A DNA stretch of 64,000 nucleotides from Bacteroidales bacterium UBA1794 (GCA_002315435.1 DCFW01000005.1:1-64000); one strand, 5' to 3'. Counted from the stretch's first letter, positions 7,551 to 16,155 are shown. Made by a program: numbers and translations. Notes: generated from the letters alone by a model not told the origin.

Positions 7551-8555
7551 ATGAATAAATATCAACTAACAATCGATGACATAATTGGAGATTGGGCATA
7601 TAGCAAAGGATATGTGCGCAATGTTTTGTCTGGATTCAATGGTAAGCCGGTCAACGTCAAAATTTCATCGCTGGGCGGTTCTGTTGACCATGCTCTTGAT
7701 ATTCGGCAGCAGTTTGCCGATCATGGTGATGTAACAGCTTATATTTTTGGTTTTACGGCAAGTGCAGCCACCATTCTTGCGATGGGGGCTAAAAAGGTTT
7801 GTATGTCTAAGTACGCAATGTTTCTTGTACATAAATGTTCTAATTGGGTTGACGCCTGGGGACAATACAATGCAGACCAAATACAAGAGTTGATAGAACA
7901 GCTAAAGGAAAATAAGCTTCAGAATGACAAGATTGATCTTGTTATTGCTAGTATTTATGCCGATAAGTGCAAAAAACAAGTTAATGATATCCTTGATATC
8001 CTGAAAGAAGGCAAGTGGCTAACGGCAGAAGAAGCCAAAGAGATCGGACTTGTTGATGAGATTCTTGAAGACGAATCCGATGATAAGGTTGATTATGTTT
8101 CGCTTAATAATAAGTTGAATGCGTTTGGCCTTACTCCTTATAAACAACCTTCAAAAAAAGAAGACAAAACTTCCGGAATGCTTGATAAGATCCTGCATAA
8201 ATTGGATAATCTTGTCGGCAATAAAAATGACAACACAGCACAAAATAAAATCACGATGAAAGAAGATTACAAAGGTGTCAACACAATCCTGAATGTCAAG
8301 GGATTGGATTTTGACAAAGACGCCAAGTGCACGCTCACTGAAGCGCAGGTTAAGGCTATCGAAGATGCTTTTAAAACGAAAGATGATGCCGTGACCGCTA
8401 AAGATCAAAAGATTCAAGAGCTGAATACTCAGGTTGAGAATTTACAAAACAAACCGGGTGATGAGACAACCCATGTAGAAGACGGTGGTAAAGACGATAT
8501 TGATTCGGCTTCTTCTGCCAAAGAGATGTATAACCATTTTAAAGATTTACTCTAA
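7551..8555 (+). CDS. ClpP-like prohead protease with scaffold-like C-terminus
   Basis: 334 residues from the ATG at 7551 (a TTG at 7530 is less likely). Residues 5-190 are a ClpP/S14-type serine protease: GGSV (42-45), nucleophile S71 in GFTASAAT, and H94 in FLVHK, 23 residues later as in the family. The C-terminal 140 residues are charged with a coiled coil (DAVTAKDQKIQELNTQVENLQN), as in phages that fuse the maturation protease to the scaffold. Its stop overlaps the capsid start by one base (TAATG), so the two are coupled. It should process and assemble the prohead. Confidence 0.85.
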   Translation: MNKYQLTIDDIIGDWAYSKGYVRNVLSGFNGKPVNVKISSLGGSVDHALDIRQQFADHGDVTAYIFGFTASAATILAMGAKKVCMSKYAMFLVHKCSNWVDAWGQYNADQIQELIEQLKENKLQNDKIDLVIASIYADKCKKQVNDILDILKEGKWLTAEEAKEIGLVDEILEDESDDKVDYVSLNNKLNAFGLTPYKQPSKKEDKTSGMLDKILHKLDNLVGNKNDNTAQNKITMKEDYKGVNTILNVKGLDFDKDAKCTLTEAQVKAIEDAFKTKDDAVTAKDQKIQELNTQVENLQNKPGDETTHVEDGGKDDIDSASSAKEMYNHFKDLL

Positions 8556-9520
8556 TGCCTAACGGAATAACAGTAAAAACAGACGATTTGCAAAAATCTG
8601 CGCGCAAGTATCGCAAAGATTTATTAATGATGCCGGTACTGGCATTAGATGCTTCACTACCTTTTATGTCTTTAAGGACAGGTATTCGATATTCGGAGAC
8701 GGTAGGAGAATTATCCGGAGATGCTCAATTCGGGCCATATTCGGTTTCTCGTAAGGATATTGATGATTTGGCCATTACCCCACGTACATTGTACACTTAT
8801 TTCGGATCCGTTCAAAAAACGTTTGAGCCGAATCAAATAGTACAGACACTTTGGGGGGCTGATATCACAAAAGGTGATGGATTGAAGGGCACTGACATGA
8901 CGAGACAAGTCGTAGCTTATCTTTGTGCCCAATTGGGTAAGAACTTGAATAAGGTTCTTTGGTCTGCTGTCAGAAATGACAAAGGCGATAAGTCGAAAGA
9001 TTTGTTTAACGGATTTGACACCATTACGACGACGGAACAAACAGCAGGTAATATTTCAGCTGATGCCGGCAACTTGGTGACAATTGAAGCTATTACCAAA
9101 AGTAATGCGGTCGATATTTTAAAATCGATTTGTCGTGCTGCAGATGAAGAGCTGACCGATGGACCGACTCAGTTGGTTGTACCTAAACATGTGTTTTGGG
9201 ATTATTGTGAAGACTATAAAGTGACTACCGGCAGCATCCCATACAACAAAGAATTCAAACAATATTATGTTGAAGGGTTTGATAATGTTAGTATTGTTCC
9301 TCTTTCCAATAAAAAGAACTCACCGTATATCCATTTGACACCTAAAAAGAATTTGCTGATCGGTGTGAATCAAACGGGCGAAGAAGAACAGATAGAGGTT
9401 GAACGTTTTGAAGCTTTTGTTTTAACATTGGTTGCTACCATGTTCTTTGGTGCTGAATTTGAATCAATTTCTAAAGAGCGTTTATTGGTGGCTACCATAG
9501 ACGGTAAAACTTTAATTTAA
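8555..9520 (+). CDS. Major capsid protein
   Basis: 321 residues, directly behind and coupled to the prohead protease. Composition and layout suit an HK97-like shell protein: early ordered domain, central LVVPKHVFWDYCEDY segment, and C-terminal FEAFVLTLVATMFFGAEF near the end. The assignment rests on position and general pattern, as I see no diagnostic motif. Spacing to the next gene is 13 bp with a strong purine ribosome-binding site. Confidence 0.72.
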   Translation: MPNGITVKTDDLQKSARKYRKDLLMMPVLALDASLPFMSLRTGIRYSETVGELSGDAQFGPYSVSRKDIDDLAITPRTLYTYFGSVQKTFEPNQIVQTLWGADITKGDGLKGTDMTRQVVAYLCAQLGKNLNKVLWSAVRNDKGDKSKDLFNGFDTITTTEQTAGNISADAGNLVTIEAITKSNAVDILKSICRAADEELTDGPTQLVVPKHVFWDYCEDYKVTTGSIPYNKEFKQYYVEGFDNVSIVPLSNKKNSPYIHLTPKKNLLIGVNQTGEEEQIEVERFEAFVLTLVATMFFGAEFESISKERLLVATIDGKTLI

Positions 9521-9525
9521 GGAGG
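9518..9525 (+). promoter_or_regulatory. Strong Shine-Dalgarno site
   Basis: TAAGGAGG stands 8 nt before the ATG at 9534. Bacteroidota genes rarely use such a site, and the neighbouring phage genes lack one. It probably boosts translation of an abundant virion protein. Confidence 0.6.
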
Positions 9526-9533
9526 ATATTATT

Positions 9534-10229
9534 ATGGCAAATTCAACAACTACGCAGCCGAGCAGTACAGCATGTGCTACAAAGGCATTATATGGATCAT
9601 TACCGTCATGCAGCGGACAGACTTATTTGTCCGGCTTGCGTAGACGTGTTTATTTCGTAGAGAAATCTAAAATTCTTATATGGCCGAAATTACCGGATGC
9701 TGATAAGGCAGCATCAATGGCAGCAATGAGTACTTATGTCGGTAATTTTACTTTAGCAGCTGATGTAAAGTGGCATGCTATTGATGGCTTGACAGCTAAA
9801 GATAATGTTACATCTGAAAGCCAAGGTACATTGCCGTATAAAACGACTATCAATAAGTTGAATGTTTCTCATCCTGGCAAGGATGAAGATGCTACAGGCT
9901 TTGCACGACAGGCAAATACGGATAACTTGATTTATTTGGCTCAACAGGCAAATGGCAAGTTCCGTGTTATCGGATGTGAGCTTTATGATACAGAGACAAA
10001 GGTATCGCAAAAATCAGGTGAAGGGCCTACTGGTGATGCCGGTACAACTATAGAAGTTGATGCTACGGATAGATGTCCGGCACCATTCTATCCCGGAAAG
10101 ATTGAAACAGAAGATGGCAATATCAGTGGGGTTGATGGTTCTGCTTATGTTGAGCCTCCTGCTAGCACAGGTGGAGGTACTACAAGTAGCAGCTCAACAG
10201 GCGGCGATTCCGATGGAGGTAAAGTTTGA
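9534..10229 (+). CDS. Putative major tail (tube) protein
   Basis: 231 residues, behind the capsid gene with its own strong ribosome-binding site, which suggests a high-copy structural protein. The core (SGLRRRVYFVEKSKILIWPKLP, then DNLIYLAQQANGKFRVIGCELYD) is beta-rich. The C-terminus is a low-complexity Thr/Ser/Gly tail (PPASTGGGTTSSSSTGG). Major tail proteins of siphoviruses fit this size and place, but a head decoration protein is an alternative. Confidence 0.5.
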   Translation: MANSTTTQPSSTACATKALYGSLPSCSGQTYLSGLRRRVYFVEKSKILIWPKLPDADKAASMAAMSTYVGNFTLAADVKWHAIDGLTAKDNVTSESQGTLPYKTTINKLNVSHPGKDEDATGFARQANTDNLIYLAQQANGKFRVIGCELYDTETKVSQKSGEGPTGDAGTTIEVDATDRCPAPFYPGKIETEDGNISGVDGSAYVEPPASTGGGTTSSSSTGGDSDGGKV

Positions 10230-10256
10230 TAAGTAACTTTAAATACTTTTTCTTTG

Positions 10257-10289
10257 GTGGTATAGCATTGCTATGCCACTGTTTTATTT
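10257..10289 (+). terminator. Terminator-like hairpin inside the structural operon
   Basis: GTGGTATAG (257-265), loop CATTG, CTATGCCAC (271-279 of 10000), with one G-T pair, then TGTTTTATTT. It separates the putative tail tube gene from the 278-residue gene on the same strand. Partial termination here would lower expression of the genes behind a highly expressed virion protein. Confidence 0.65.
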
Positions 10290-10311
10290 AATCAACTAAT
10301 TCAAAAAAAAG

Positions 10312-11148
10312 ATGGATCAAAAATTAACAGATTCAATTCAACAATATTTAGATAGTGCTCCTGCGGATCGCAATCTTGTAGAGGGTGCGACTATCGTACT
10401 GAAGTTAACTCATAATCGTATTTTATTTCAAAATATGATTCGTAAACCGGAGGCTTTTGCAGACAAGATCCTTTATGAATTAACAAAGTATCAACGCATG
10501 CGCTTGGATAAACAAACAGCTGATGGTGTCATTAAGTTGGATGCGCTTGTTACTCCGGCTGTTCAACAGCTTCTTAATGAGGCGTTGGTCATAGATTCTG
10601 ATGATGATGTTTCAACAGAAGCTAAAGTAGCCAAGGGTAAACGTGCAGATCACGATTCACTCCCTGCCAATGTTCAAGCATTGTGGGATAACTCTAAGTC
10701 TATTTATTTCAAAATCAAAGAGTTATACAATCAACTTAAAGCAATGGAGAATGCTCCTGCGTGTGATAGATATGAGTTCTTGAAGCAGCTAAAAGAGCTT
10801 GATGAAACTTATCGTGACAATTTTAGATTATATGACGGCTATGATGCGAATATTCCACAACCATACGATGGCGAAGATTTTGAGGACGTAGTTACCGATC
10901 CTGCTGAAGTGGCTAAAAAGGTTAGTGCTGCACGTAAGTATCTTTCTGTCAATAAGGCAAAGTTGGCTGGTTTGAAAGATTCTGATGCAGCAGCTTATGC
11001 AACATTATTGGCTAAAGTCCAGGAACGTTTTGATTATTTGGTTGGTATTGGTAATTCCATCGATGCAACTCAGATTGCTGAATTGACGGTTTTAGGAGTG
11101 AAGACATCTCCTGAATTAGAGAACCATGAGGATCAAGCAGCAGAATAA
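10312..11148 (+). CDS. Hypothetical phage protein behind the tail tube gene
   Basis: 278 residues, mostly helical and charged, no recognised motif. It follows the tail tube candidate and overlaps the next gene by 23 bp in another frame. In many siphoviruses the tail assembly chaperones sit here, often with overlapping frames; that analogy is positional only. A Tyr-rich stretch (FLKQLKELDETYRDNFRLYDGYD) lies in the middle. Confidence 0.5.
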   Translation: MDQKLTDSIQQYLDSAPADRNLVEGATIVLKLTHNRILFQNMIRKPEAFADKILYELTKYQRMRLDKQTADGVIKLDALVTPAVQQLLNEALVIDSDDDVSTEAKVAKGKRADHDSLPANVQALWDNSKSIYFKIKELYNQLKAMENAPACDRYEFLKQLKELDETYRDNFRLYDGYDANIPQPYDGEDFEDVVTDPAEVAKKVSAARKYLSVNKAKLAGLKDSDAAAYATLLAKVQERFDYLVGIGNSIDATQIAELTVLGVKTSPELENHEDQAAE

Positions 11149-11647
11149 GCTGGTTAACGAATTATTGAAGCCGTTGTCGGATGCGCCGTTACAGGCGTAT
11201 CTTGACAATCGTATTCAAATATTCGATATAATAGAAAAAATTCTATTGGAAACGGGAAAAGCGGATATATACATATCCACATTTTCCACTTCCGAAGAAT
11301 TTCTAAGGCGCATTTATCGTATTAAAGAATCCGGATTGATTCATACGGCTGTTATGCTGGCAGATTTAAAAGCCACACAGAAAACCGCTCGTTTGTATTC
11401 GTTTATTCATAACGTCTTTGAGGATGTCTATCTTTCTGAGAATCACAGCAAGGTGATACTCATTCAAAATGAAAAATGGAGTGTCTCGATTTGTACAAGC
11501 CAAAACCAGACACGCGGTAATAGAACCGAGTCCGGGATAATTACGACAGATCGTATGATTTTTAAAAGATTGATGTCACAATATTCTGACATCGTGTTAA
11601 ATAAGTCAATAAAGTTAGATGGATTATTCACAAGAGCAGATAGATAA
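11126..11647 (+). CDS. Phospholipase D-like (single HKD) domain protein
   Basis: 173 residues. H107-S-K109 followed by T124-S-x-N127 and RGNRTESG resembles the HxK...GSxN signature of the phospholipase D superfamily, which includes nucleases, but the usual Asp after HxKxxxx is not there. A central strand-rich core (KADIYISTFSTSEEFL, IHTAVMLADLKATQKTARLY) supports the fold. It is wedged between structural genes and the terminase operon, so a DNA-processing role in packaging is conceivable but unproven. Confidence 0.5.
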   Translation: MRIKQQNKLVNELLKPLSDAPLQAYLDNRIQIFDIIEKILLETGKADIYISTFSTSEEFLRRIYRIKESGLIHTAVMLADLKATQKTARLYSFIHNVFEDVYLSENHSKVILIQNEKWSVSICTSQNQTRGNRTESGIITTDRMIFKRLMSQYSDIVLNKSIKLDGLFTRADR

Positions 11648-11900
11648 ATTGAGTGAGATGGCAGCTTGCTTTACTCCGATCGGTGATATAGCCACTGTAT
11701 TGGATGTTGACGTATATCAGCTTAAGACTGATATACGTCAGCGACAAACTACGGTTTCAAAAGCCTATTATCGGGCAAAGGTAGAGACAGCCCATCGGCT
11801 TAGGCAGCAAGAAATAGAGTTGGCAAAGATTGGAAGTCCGTTAGCCGTTGAGCATGCACACAGCTATTTACTTGAAATGGATTCCGATGAAGATCTTTAG
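11619..11900 (+). CDS. Small HTH-like protein in the terminase operon
   Basis: 93 residues. The pattern EQIDKLSEMAACFTPIGDIATVLDVDVYQLKTDIRQ looks like a helix-turn-helix of the kind seen in small terminase subunits and Bacteroidota packaging accessory proteins. It overlaps the preceding gene by 29 bp and is 3 bp ahead of the terminase small subunit. It may recognise packaging DNA. Confidence 0.5.
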   Translation: MDYSQEQIDKLSEMAACFTPIGDIATVLDVDVYQLKTDIRQRQTTVSKAYYRAKVETAHRLRQQEIELAKIGSPLAVEHAHSYLLEMDSDEDL

Positions 11901-11903
11901 ACT

Positions 11904-12524
11904 ATGCCGGTACCAGCAACTATAGACACAATCCAACAGTATCTTTTCGCAGATGTAGATAAGATGACTGAAGCAGGCGTTCCTGAGATTATACAGAAAC
12001 GCCTGTTGCGCTTGCGTGATATGTATAATACTTGGCTGCAGTTCCCTCGCATGAAAGATTTGGAAATTGTCGTTGCACTTGAAGAACGTTACGGAATTGG
12101 GAAATCGGCAGCTTATGAAGATGTTCGGATCATCAAACGTTTGTTGGGTGATTTTAATAAAACGACCAAAGATTACGATCGATTCCATGTAAAGCAGATG
12201 TTGGACGAATCTTTTGACAAAGCTAGAAAGATAAACGACGCCAGGGCAATGGCTCAATGCGCAAACTATTATGGCAAATACACGCAATGTGATAAAGAAG
12301 ATATTCAAGACAAAGGTTATGATAAGATTGTTATGCAACCGTTCGAGCCTACTGATGATCCGTCTGTCTTGGGAATTAAGGCTATTCCTAATCTTCGTGA
12401 TAAGATTAAGAATAAGATAAATCAATATTGGAGCGACGATATCCAAGATATTGAATATGAAAATGTAGAGTTTAACGAAGAGGATATATTTAAACCTAAG
12501 AAAGATGAAACAGTACCTGAATGA
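11904..12524 (+). CDS. Terminase small subunit
   Basis: 206 residues. The central part (FPRMKDLEIVVALEERYGIGKSAAYEDVRIIKRLLGDF) resembles a DNA-binding helix-turn-helix, followed by a helical oligomerisation region and an acidic C-terminus that could contact the large subunit. Overlap of 20 bp with the large terminase gene supports the call. It should recognise the packaging site and load the large subunit. Confidence 0.65.
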   Translation: MPVPATIDTIQQYLFADVDKMTEAGVPEIIQKRLLRLRDMYNTWLQFPRMKDLEIVVALEERYGIGKSAAYEDVRIIKRLLGDFNKTTKDYDRFHVKQMLDESFDKARKINDARAMAQCANYYGKYTQCDKEDIQDKGYDKIVMQPFEPTDDPSVLGIKAIPNLRDKIKNKINQYWSDDIQDIEYENVEFNEEDIFKPKKDETVPE

Positions 12525-14112
12525 TCCGCAACAGGAAATAATGTTTACTAGTGCAAAGGATAATGTGGTTGTCGGTGGGCGTGGAATTGGCAAAGGATTG
12601 ATTCATGCAGCATGGAATCTTCGCAACTTTCAACGTATGCCTGGTAGTATTACCGGATTTGTAGGTGCCAATTGTAAGCGTGTTTTGACGAACACGCTTC
12701 CGTCTATGTTGATACATTGGGAAAATTGGGGATATCGTCGTGGGGTGCATTGGGTCGTTGGCATCAAGCCTCCTAAATCGTGGGGTTGGGGTAAGCCCAT
12801 CTTTGAGCCTGATAATTATGAGAATATTATTTCTTTCTATAATGGCTCTATCGGTTATATTATCAGCCAGGATAGAACGGGTACGAGTAACTCTCACTCG
12901 TATGATGCGTTGGATATTGATGAAGCTAAGTTCATAAACTTTGAGCAGCTAAAGGATGAAACTCTTCCGGCCAATCGAGGCAATAAGCAGTATTTTGGAA
13001 ACCACTTTTTTCATCATGGCATGCTTATCACAAGTGATATGCCTGTAACGAAAAAAGGTTCGTGGTTCATGGAGTATAAGAAGAAATGCGATCCTGAATT
13101 GGTAAAGACGATACAAGGGTGTGTCTTTGAGGTTTGGAAGACTAAGCAACGCATACGTGAGCTTCAGGTTCAAGGGCAGCCGGTTCCCGATTATCTTCAT
13201 TCTTATTTGCGTACTTTGTCACGAGACTTATGTAGAATGCGTGCTGTTTGTTTACTTTACAAAGAGTATAGTAGTATATGGAATATGCAGGTGTTGGGTG
13301 AAGCCTGGGTTAATCAAATGAAGAGGGATCTACCTCCACTTACATTCCAAACGGCTATTTTGTGTAAACGTATCGGTATAACGTTGGACGGTTTCTATTC
13401 GTCCATGCGTCCCCATCATAAGTATTCGGCCACAAACTTTACTTATGTAGATTCGTTGGAGTATAAGTTCGATCGGTTGCAAGATGAATCGTGCCTAATG
13501 GATGCCGATGTCGACTCCAATGCTCCTTTGTGTATCGCTTTTGATTACAATGCCAATATCAATTGGATGATAGTCGGTCAACCTCATGATCGAGACCTTC
13601 GTGTGTTAAAGAGTTTCTATGTGAAGTATGAGCGCAAGTTGCCTGAGTTGGTTGATGACTTCTGCAAGTATTATCGCCATCATAAAGACAAAGAGGTTAT
13701 CTTCTATTATGATAGCACAGCACTTGGCAGTAACTACGCAGTGAACAAAGAAGACTTTGCTTATGTCATCGAGCATGAGTTTGAGCAAAGAGGTTGGATG
13801 GTTACGCCTGTCTATGTCGGTCATCCTATGGCTCACATGGAGAAGTATCTTCTTATCAACCGTATGTTTGAGCATAGAAGCAACCTTACTCCGATGTTCA
13901 ATGAGCAGAATAATGAGGACTTGTTGATCAGTGTGCAGAGTGCCGGCGTTTATAATGGTAAGAAAGACAAGAGGGGTGAGAAGCTGGCAGAGACAGAAGA
14001 TAATAAGCTTGAGGGACGAACAGATGGCTCAGATGCTTTTGATACCCTGTGCATCGGTTGTGAGAAGTTCCCACAGACGGCATTCGGTGTGTGGGTTCCA
14101 TCGTCTTTCTAG
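12505..14112 (+). CDS. Terminase large subunit (packaging ATPase-nuclease)
   Basis: 535 residues. The N-terminal ATPase has Walker A VVGGRGIGKG (22-31) and Walker B YDALDIDEAKF near 133-143. The C-terminal RNase H-like nuclease has acidic residues in AFDYNAN (about 347), FYYDSTA (about 400) and DGSDAFD (about 508). It cuts concatemeric DNA and drives it into the prohead through the portal. The portal gene is unusually distant (19025), separated by cargo block 1. Confidence 0.92.
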   Translation: MKQYLNDPQQEIMFTSAKDNVVVGGRGIGKGLIHAAWNLRNFQRMPGSITGFVGANCKRVLTNTLPSMLIHWENWGYRRGVHWVVGIKPPKSWGWGKPIFEPDNYENIISFYNGSIGYIISQDRTGTSNSHSYDALDIDEAKFINFEQLKDETLPANRGNKQYFGNHFFHHGMLITSDMPVTKKGSWFMEYKKKCDPELVKTIQGCVFEVWKTKQRIRELQVQGQPVPDYLHSYLRTLSRDLCRMRAVCLLYKEYSSIWNMQVLGEAWVNQMKRDLPPLTFQTAILCKRIGITLDGFYSSMRPHHKYSATNFTYVDSLEYKFDRLQDESCLMDADVDSNAPLCIAFDYNANINWMIVGQPHDRDLRVLKSFYVKYERKLPELVDDFCKYYRHHKDKEVIFYYDSTALGSNYAVNKEDFAYVIEHEFEQRGWMVTPVYVGHPMAHMEKYLLINRMFEHRSNLTPMFNEQNNEDLLISVQSAGVYNGKKDKRGEKLAETEDNKLEGRTDGSDAFDTLCIGCEKFPQTAFGVWVPSSF

Positions 14113-14432
14113 CATTTTTGAGGATAGTAAGAAGGTAATTACCGTGCTGATAGGAATATCGGTGCGGTATTTTTTGTGCTTAGTTGCAGGGTACCGCCCT
14201 GTAAATGTTAAATATGTTAACATATTCCGCCTAAAATCGAGGTCGGTAATTACTTTTTTGGATAGGGCGGTGGGGGGTCAACTCCGTGACATCCGCACTC
14301 TTTGTGCGGATATTAGGATCTAAACGAATGAATATCAGCCCGAAATCTATTTTATCTCCGGAAAATCGGAATTTTTCGGGCTAAAACAGGGGAGTTCCGG
14401 GCTGATAACCGTTGTTTGACGCACGTTGCGCG
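14113..14432. other. Structured non-coding region behind the terminase gene
   Basis: No convincing gene. Four paired blocks stand out: A GTAATTACCG (14135-14144) with 14244-14253, and B ACCGCCCT (14193-14200) with 14264-14271. Their order A-B-A'-B' is that of a pseudoknot. A 16-bp palindrome AATATGTTAACATATT (14211-14226) lies between. A hairpin ATCCGCAC/GTGCGGAT follows at 14291-14311. AGCCCGAA (14337-14344) can pair with 14375-14382 or, with flanks, with 14395-14406. Composition is more GC-rich than the phage genes. It may be a structured transcript end or a regulatory RNA. Confidence 0.5.
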
Positions 14433-14725
14433 AGTTTCTAACTCTATATCTTTTTCCTGTCGTCGCCATTTTTTTTCACCTTCGTTTTCGCGGCATGTTA
14501 TCGACTTTTCTGCAGCAAAGGTATATCGTTTCATTCGTGCGTCAAGTTCATGCTTCGTTTTGCCCGAAATCTCCACCTACGGTAGTATTTAGTTCAAAAA
14601 ACTTGTCTTTACACGAATGAAACAACCTTTTAATGCTGCATAAAAGGCGAAACATACCAAGAGCGAAAGCGACGGAATGAAAAAAAAAGCTCCGACAGGG
14701 ATATAGAGAGAAAAAGGCTAACACC
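14433..14725. repeat. Large imperfect inverted repeat upstream of radC
   Basis: Arms of about 105-115 bp (14433-14540 and 14610-14725) are inverse copies with small gaps. Anchors are GTTTCATTCGTG (14528-14539) against CACGAATGAAAC (14612-14623), the T8 and A9 tracts, and CCTGTCG against CGACAGG. The loop is about 70 bp. Reading frames on both strands here are by-products of the symmetry. It could be a MITE-like element, a remnant of the element that brought radC, or a long RNA hairpin. Confidence 0.6.
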
Positions 14726-14766
14726 CTTCGGGCTTCAAGTTCCAGAATAAAAAACAATGATTAATT

Positions 14767-15279
14767 ATGACAGCAAAAGAATCTGAAGCATATTACAATG
14801 CAACATCTTACGAAGAAATATTTAACGGCTTTTCAAAAGGTAAAAAAGAGTTTGCGATGTTAAGTGTAAAAATGTACCTTGATTTTATTAGAAGAAAAGC
14901 CGAGAAACATCAAATATATTCCTCAGTCGATATATATAACGTTTACAAACATCTTGAATGTAAAGACGTTGAGGAATGTCATGTACTTATTTTGAACCAA
15001 GCAAATAAGATAGTAAAGAACATACATCTTTCAACAGGAGGAATCAGCGAAACAAGTTTCGATATCCGATTGATTTTAAGAGAAGCCATTTTGAACAGAG
15101 CTTCTGCAATCGCAGTTTGCCACAATCACCCGTCAGGCAATAAGAGACCAAGCCATGCAGATGATGCGGTTACTTTGAAATTGAAAGAGGCTGCGCAAAT
15201 CATGAATATACGCCTTATAGACCACATCATAATTACAGGTGACTCGTATTATAGTTATTCGGATGAAGGGCGAATCTAG
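14767..15279 (+). CDS. RadC-family JAB/MPN domain protein
   Basis: 170 residues ending in the JAMM-type motif HNHPSG...S..DD (HNHPSGNKRPSHADD) followed by LIDHIIITGDSYYSYSDEG, diagnostic of RadC-like proteins. The N-terminal helix-hairpin-helix of chromosomal RadC is missing, as is usual for the short versions on Bacteroidota mobile elements. The biochemical role is uncertain despite the DNA repair name. It is the first gene of cargo block 1 and looks acquired separately from the virion genes. Confidence 0.85.
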   Translation: MTAKESEAYYNATSYEEIFNGFSKGKKEFAMLSVKMYLDFIRRKAEKHQIYSSVDIYNVYKHLECKDVEECHVLILNQANKIVKNIHLSTGGISETSFDIRLILREAILNRASAIAVCHNHPSGNKRPSHADDAVTLKLKEAAQIMNIRLIDHIIITGDSYYSYSDEGRI

Positions 15280-15297
15280 TCTATTGTAAAGCACTTG

Positions 15298-15361
15298 AAG
15301 CTCCTATCTCAAGGTAGGGGCTTATTTGCACGCGCCCGCCAAGCCTTGCAGGCTCGGCGGG
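15298..15361 (+). terminator. Two hairpins behind radC, first likely a terminator
   Basis: AAGCTCCTA (15298-15306) with TAGGGGCTT (15315-15323) forms a stem followed by ATTTGC. A second GC-rich hairpin CCCGCCAAGCC, loop TTGCA, GGCTCGGCGGG (15335-15361) has one mismatch. The first has only a short T-tract, so efficiency is uncertain. Together they insulate radC from the toxin-antitoxin pair. Confidence 0.5.
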
Positions 15362-15478
15362 TAAAGCGGTATTCGTTGTTTTTGCGTTCGGCACGCAGCA
15401 GGAAAAATTCACTGGATTTTTCTTATAAAGACAATATAATATTGCTAAAGAATGTTTTTTAGGATAAAAAATATAGGG

Positions 15479-15514
15479 AAATTATCAGAATTGATAATTT
15501 TATCTATATCTTTG
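15479..15514 (+). promoter_or_regulatory. higBA promoter and operator
   Basis: AAATTATCA (15479-15487), GAAT, TGATAATTT (15492-15500) is a perfect 9-bp inverted repeat just upstream of the -7 box TATCTTTG (15507-15514). The ATG follows at 15534. A palindrome over the -33 region fits autoregulation by the HigA antitoxin. No clear TTTG -33 box is visible. Confidence 0.65.
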
Positions 15515-15533
15515 CAGTGTAAAATTCTAAAAT

Positions 15534-15851
15534 ATGGAGATAGAATTTGAAGATGATGCATTATATGAGTTGTACGTAAATGGGAAAAAGCAAAATCCTA
15601 AGTACTCTAAATTACCTGATACTGTAGTAAAAGGTTATGTAAAAGCAGTAAATAAGCTTCAATTATATAAAACAATAAATGATGTATGGAGAGATAAAGG
15701 GTTGCATTACGAGAAAATAAAAAATGCGGATTTTTATTCAGTGAGATGTAATGATAAGTACAGATTGCACATTAAAGAGTGCATGAATGAAGATGGAAAC
15801 TCTATTTTAGGTTTAAAGTTAATTAAAATCAGTAATCATTATGGCAATTAA
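15534..15851 (+). CDS. higB: HigB-like RelE-superfamily toxin
   Basis: 105 residues. The second half (DKGLHYEKIKNADFYSVRCNDKYRLHIKE...LKLIKISNHYGN) has the RelE/HigB pattern of basic residues and terminal strand with His-Tyr. Members are ribosome-dependent mRNA interferases. The toxin gene precedes the antitoxin and overlaps it by 11 bp, the typical HigBA order. It may stabilise the prophage or act against competing phages. Confidence 0.75.
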   Translation: MEIEFEDDALYELYVNGKKQNPKYSKLPDTVVKGYVKAVNKLQLYKTINDVWRDKGLHYEKIKNADFYSVRCNDKYRLHIKECMNEDGNSILGLKLIKISNHYGN

Positions 15852-16155
15852 ATTGACAAATCAAATGCTTCCGTATCGTTCTTTTCATGTAGGAGAATAC
15901 ATTGATGACGATATGAAAAGCTTGGGGCTTAAGCAAATAGAACTTGCCCGGAAAATGGAAATGCCTGCATCTAATTTAAATGCGATCATAAATGGTAAGC
16001 GTAATATTACTGCTGGAATCGCAATTAAGTTGGAAAGTGTTTTTGGAACTCCTGCTGATATATGGCTAGGTTTGCAAGATAAATATGAGATTGAAAATGC
16101 TAGACGTTCATTGCAGAATAAGACTGACAAGAATGTTATGAGGGGCAGGATATAA
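15841..16155 (+). CDS. higA: HigA-like antitoxin
   Basis: 104 residues. HVGEYIDDDMKSLGLKQIELARKMEMPASNLNAIINGKRNITAGIAIKLESVFGTPADIWLGLQDKYEI is the classical HigA/VapI-type XRE domain. It neutralises the toxin and should repress the operon through the palindrome at 15479-15500. A terminator (16214-16252) closes the pair, making it a self-contained unit. Confidence 0.85.
   Translation: MAIKLTNQMLPYRSFHVGEYIDDDMKSLGLKQIELARKMEMPASNLNAIINGKRNITAGIAIKLESVFGTPADIWLGLQDKYEIENARRSLQNKTDKNVMRGRI

Noticed and set aside
14352..14757. Overlapping reading frames on both strands in the large palindrome
   Set aside because: They mirror each other because of the inverted repeat, lack any family pattern and have no promoter; treated as non-coding.
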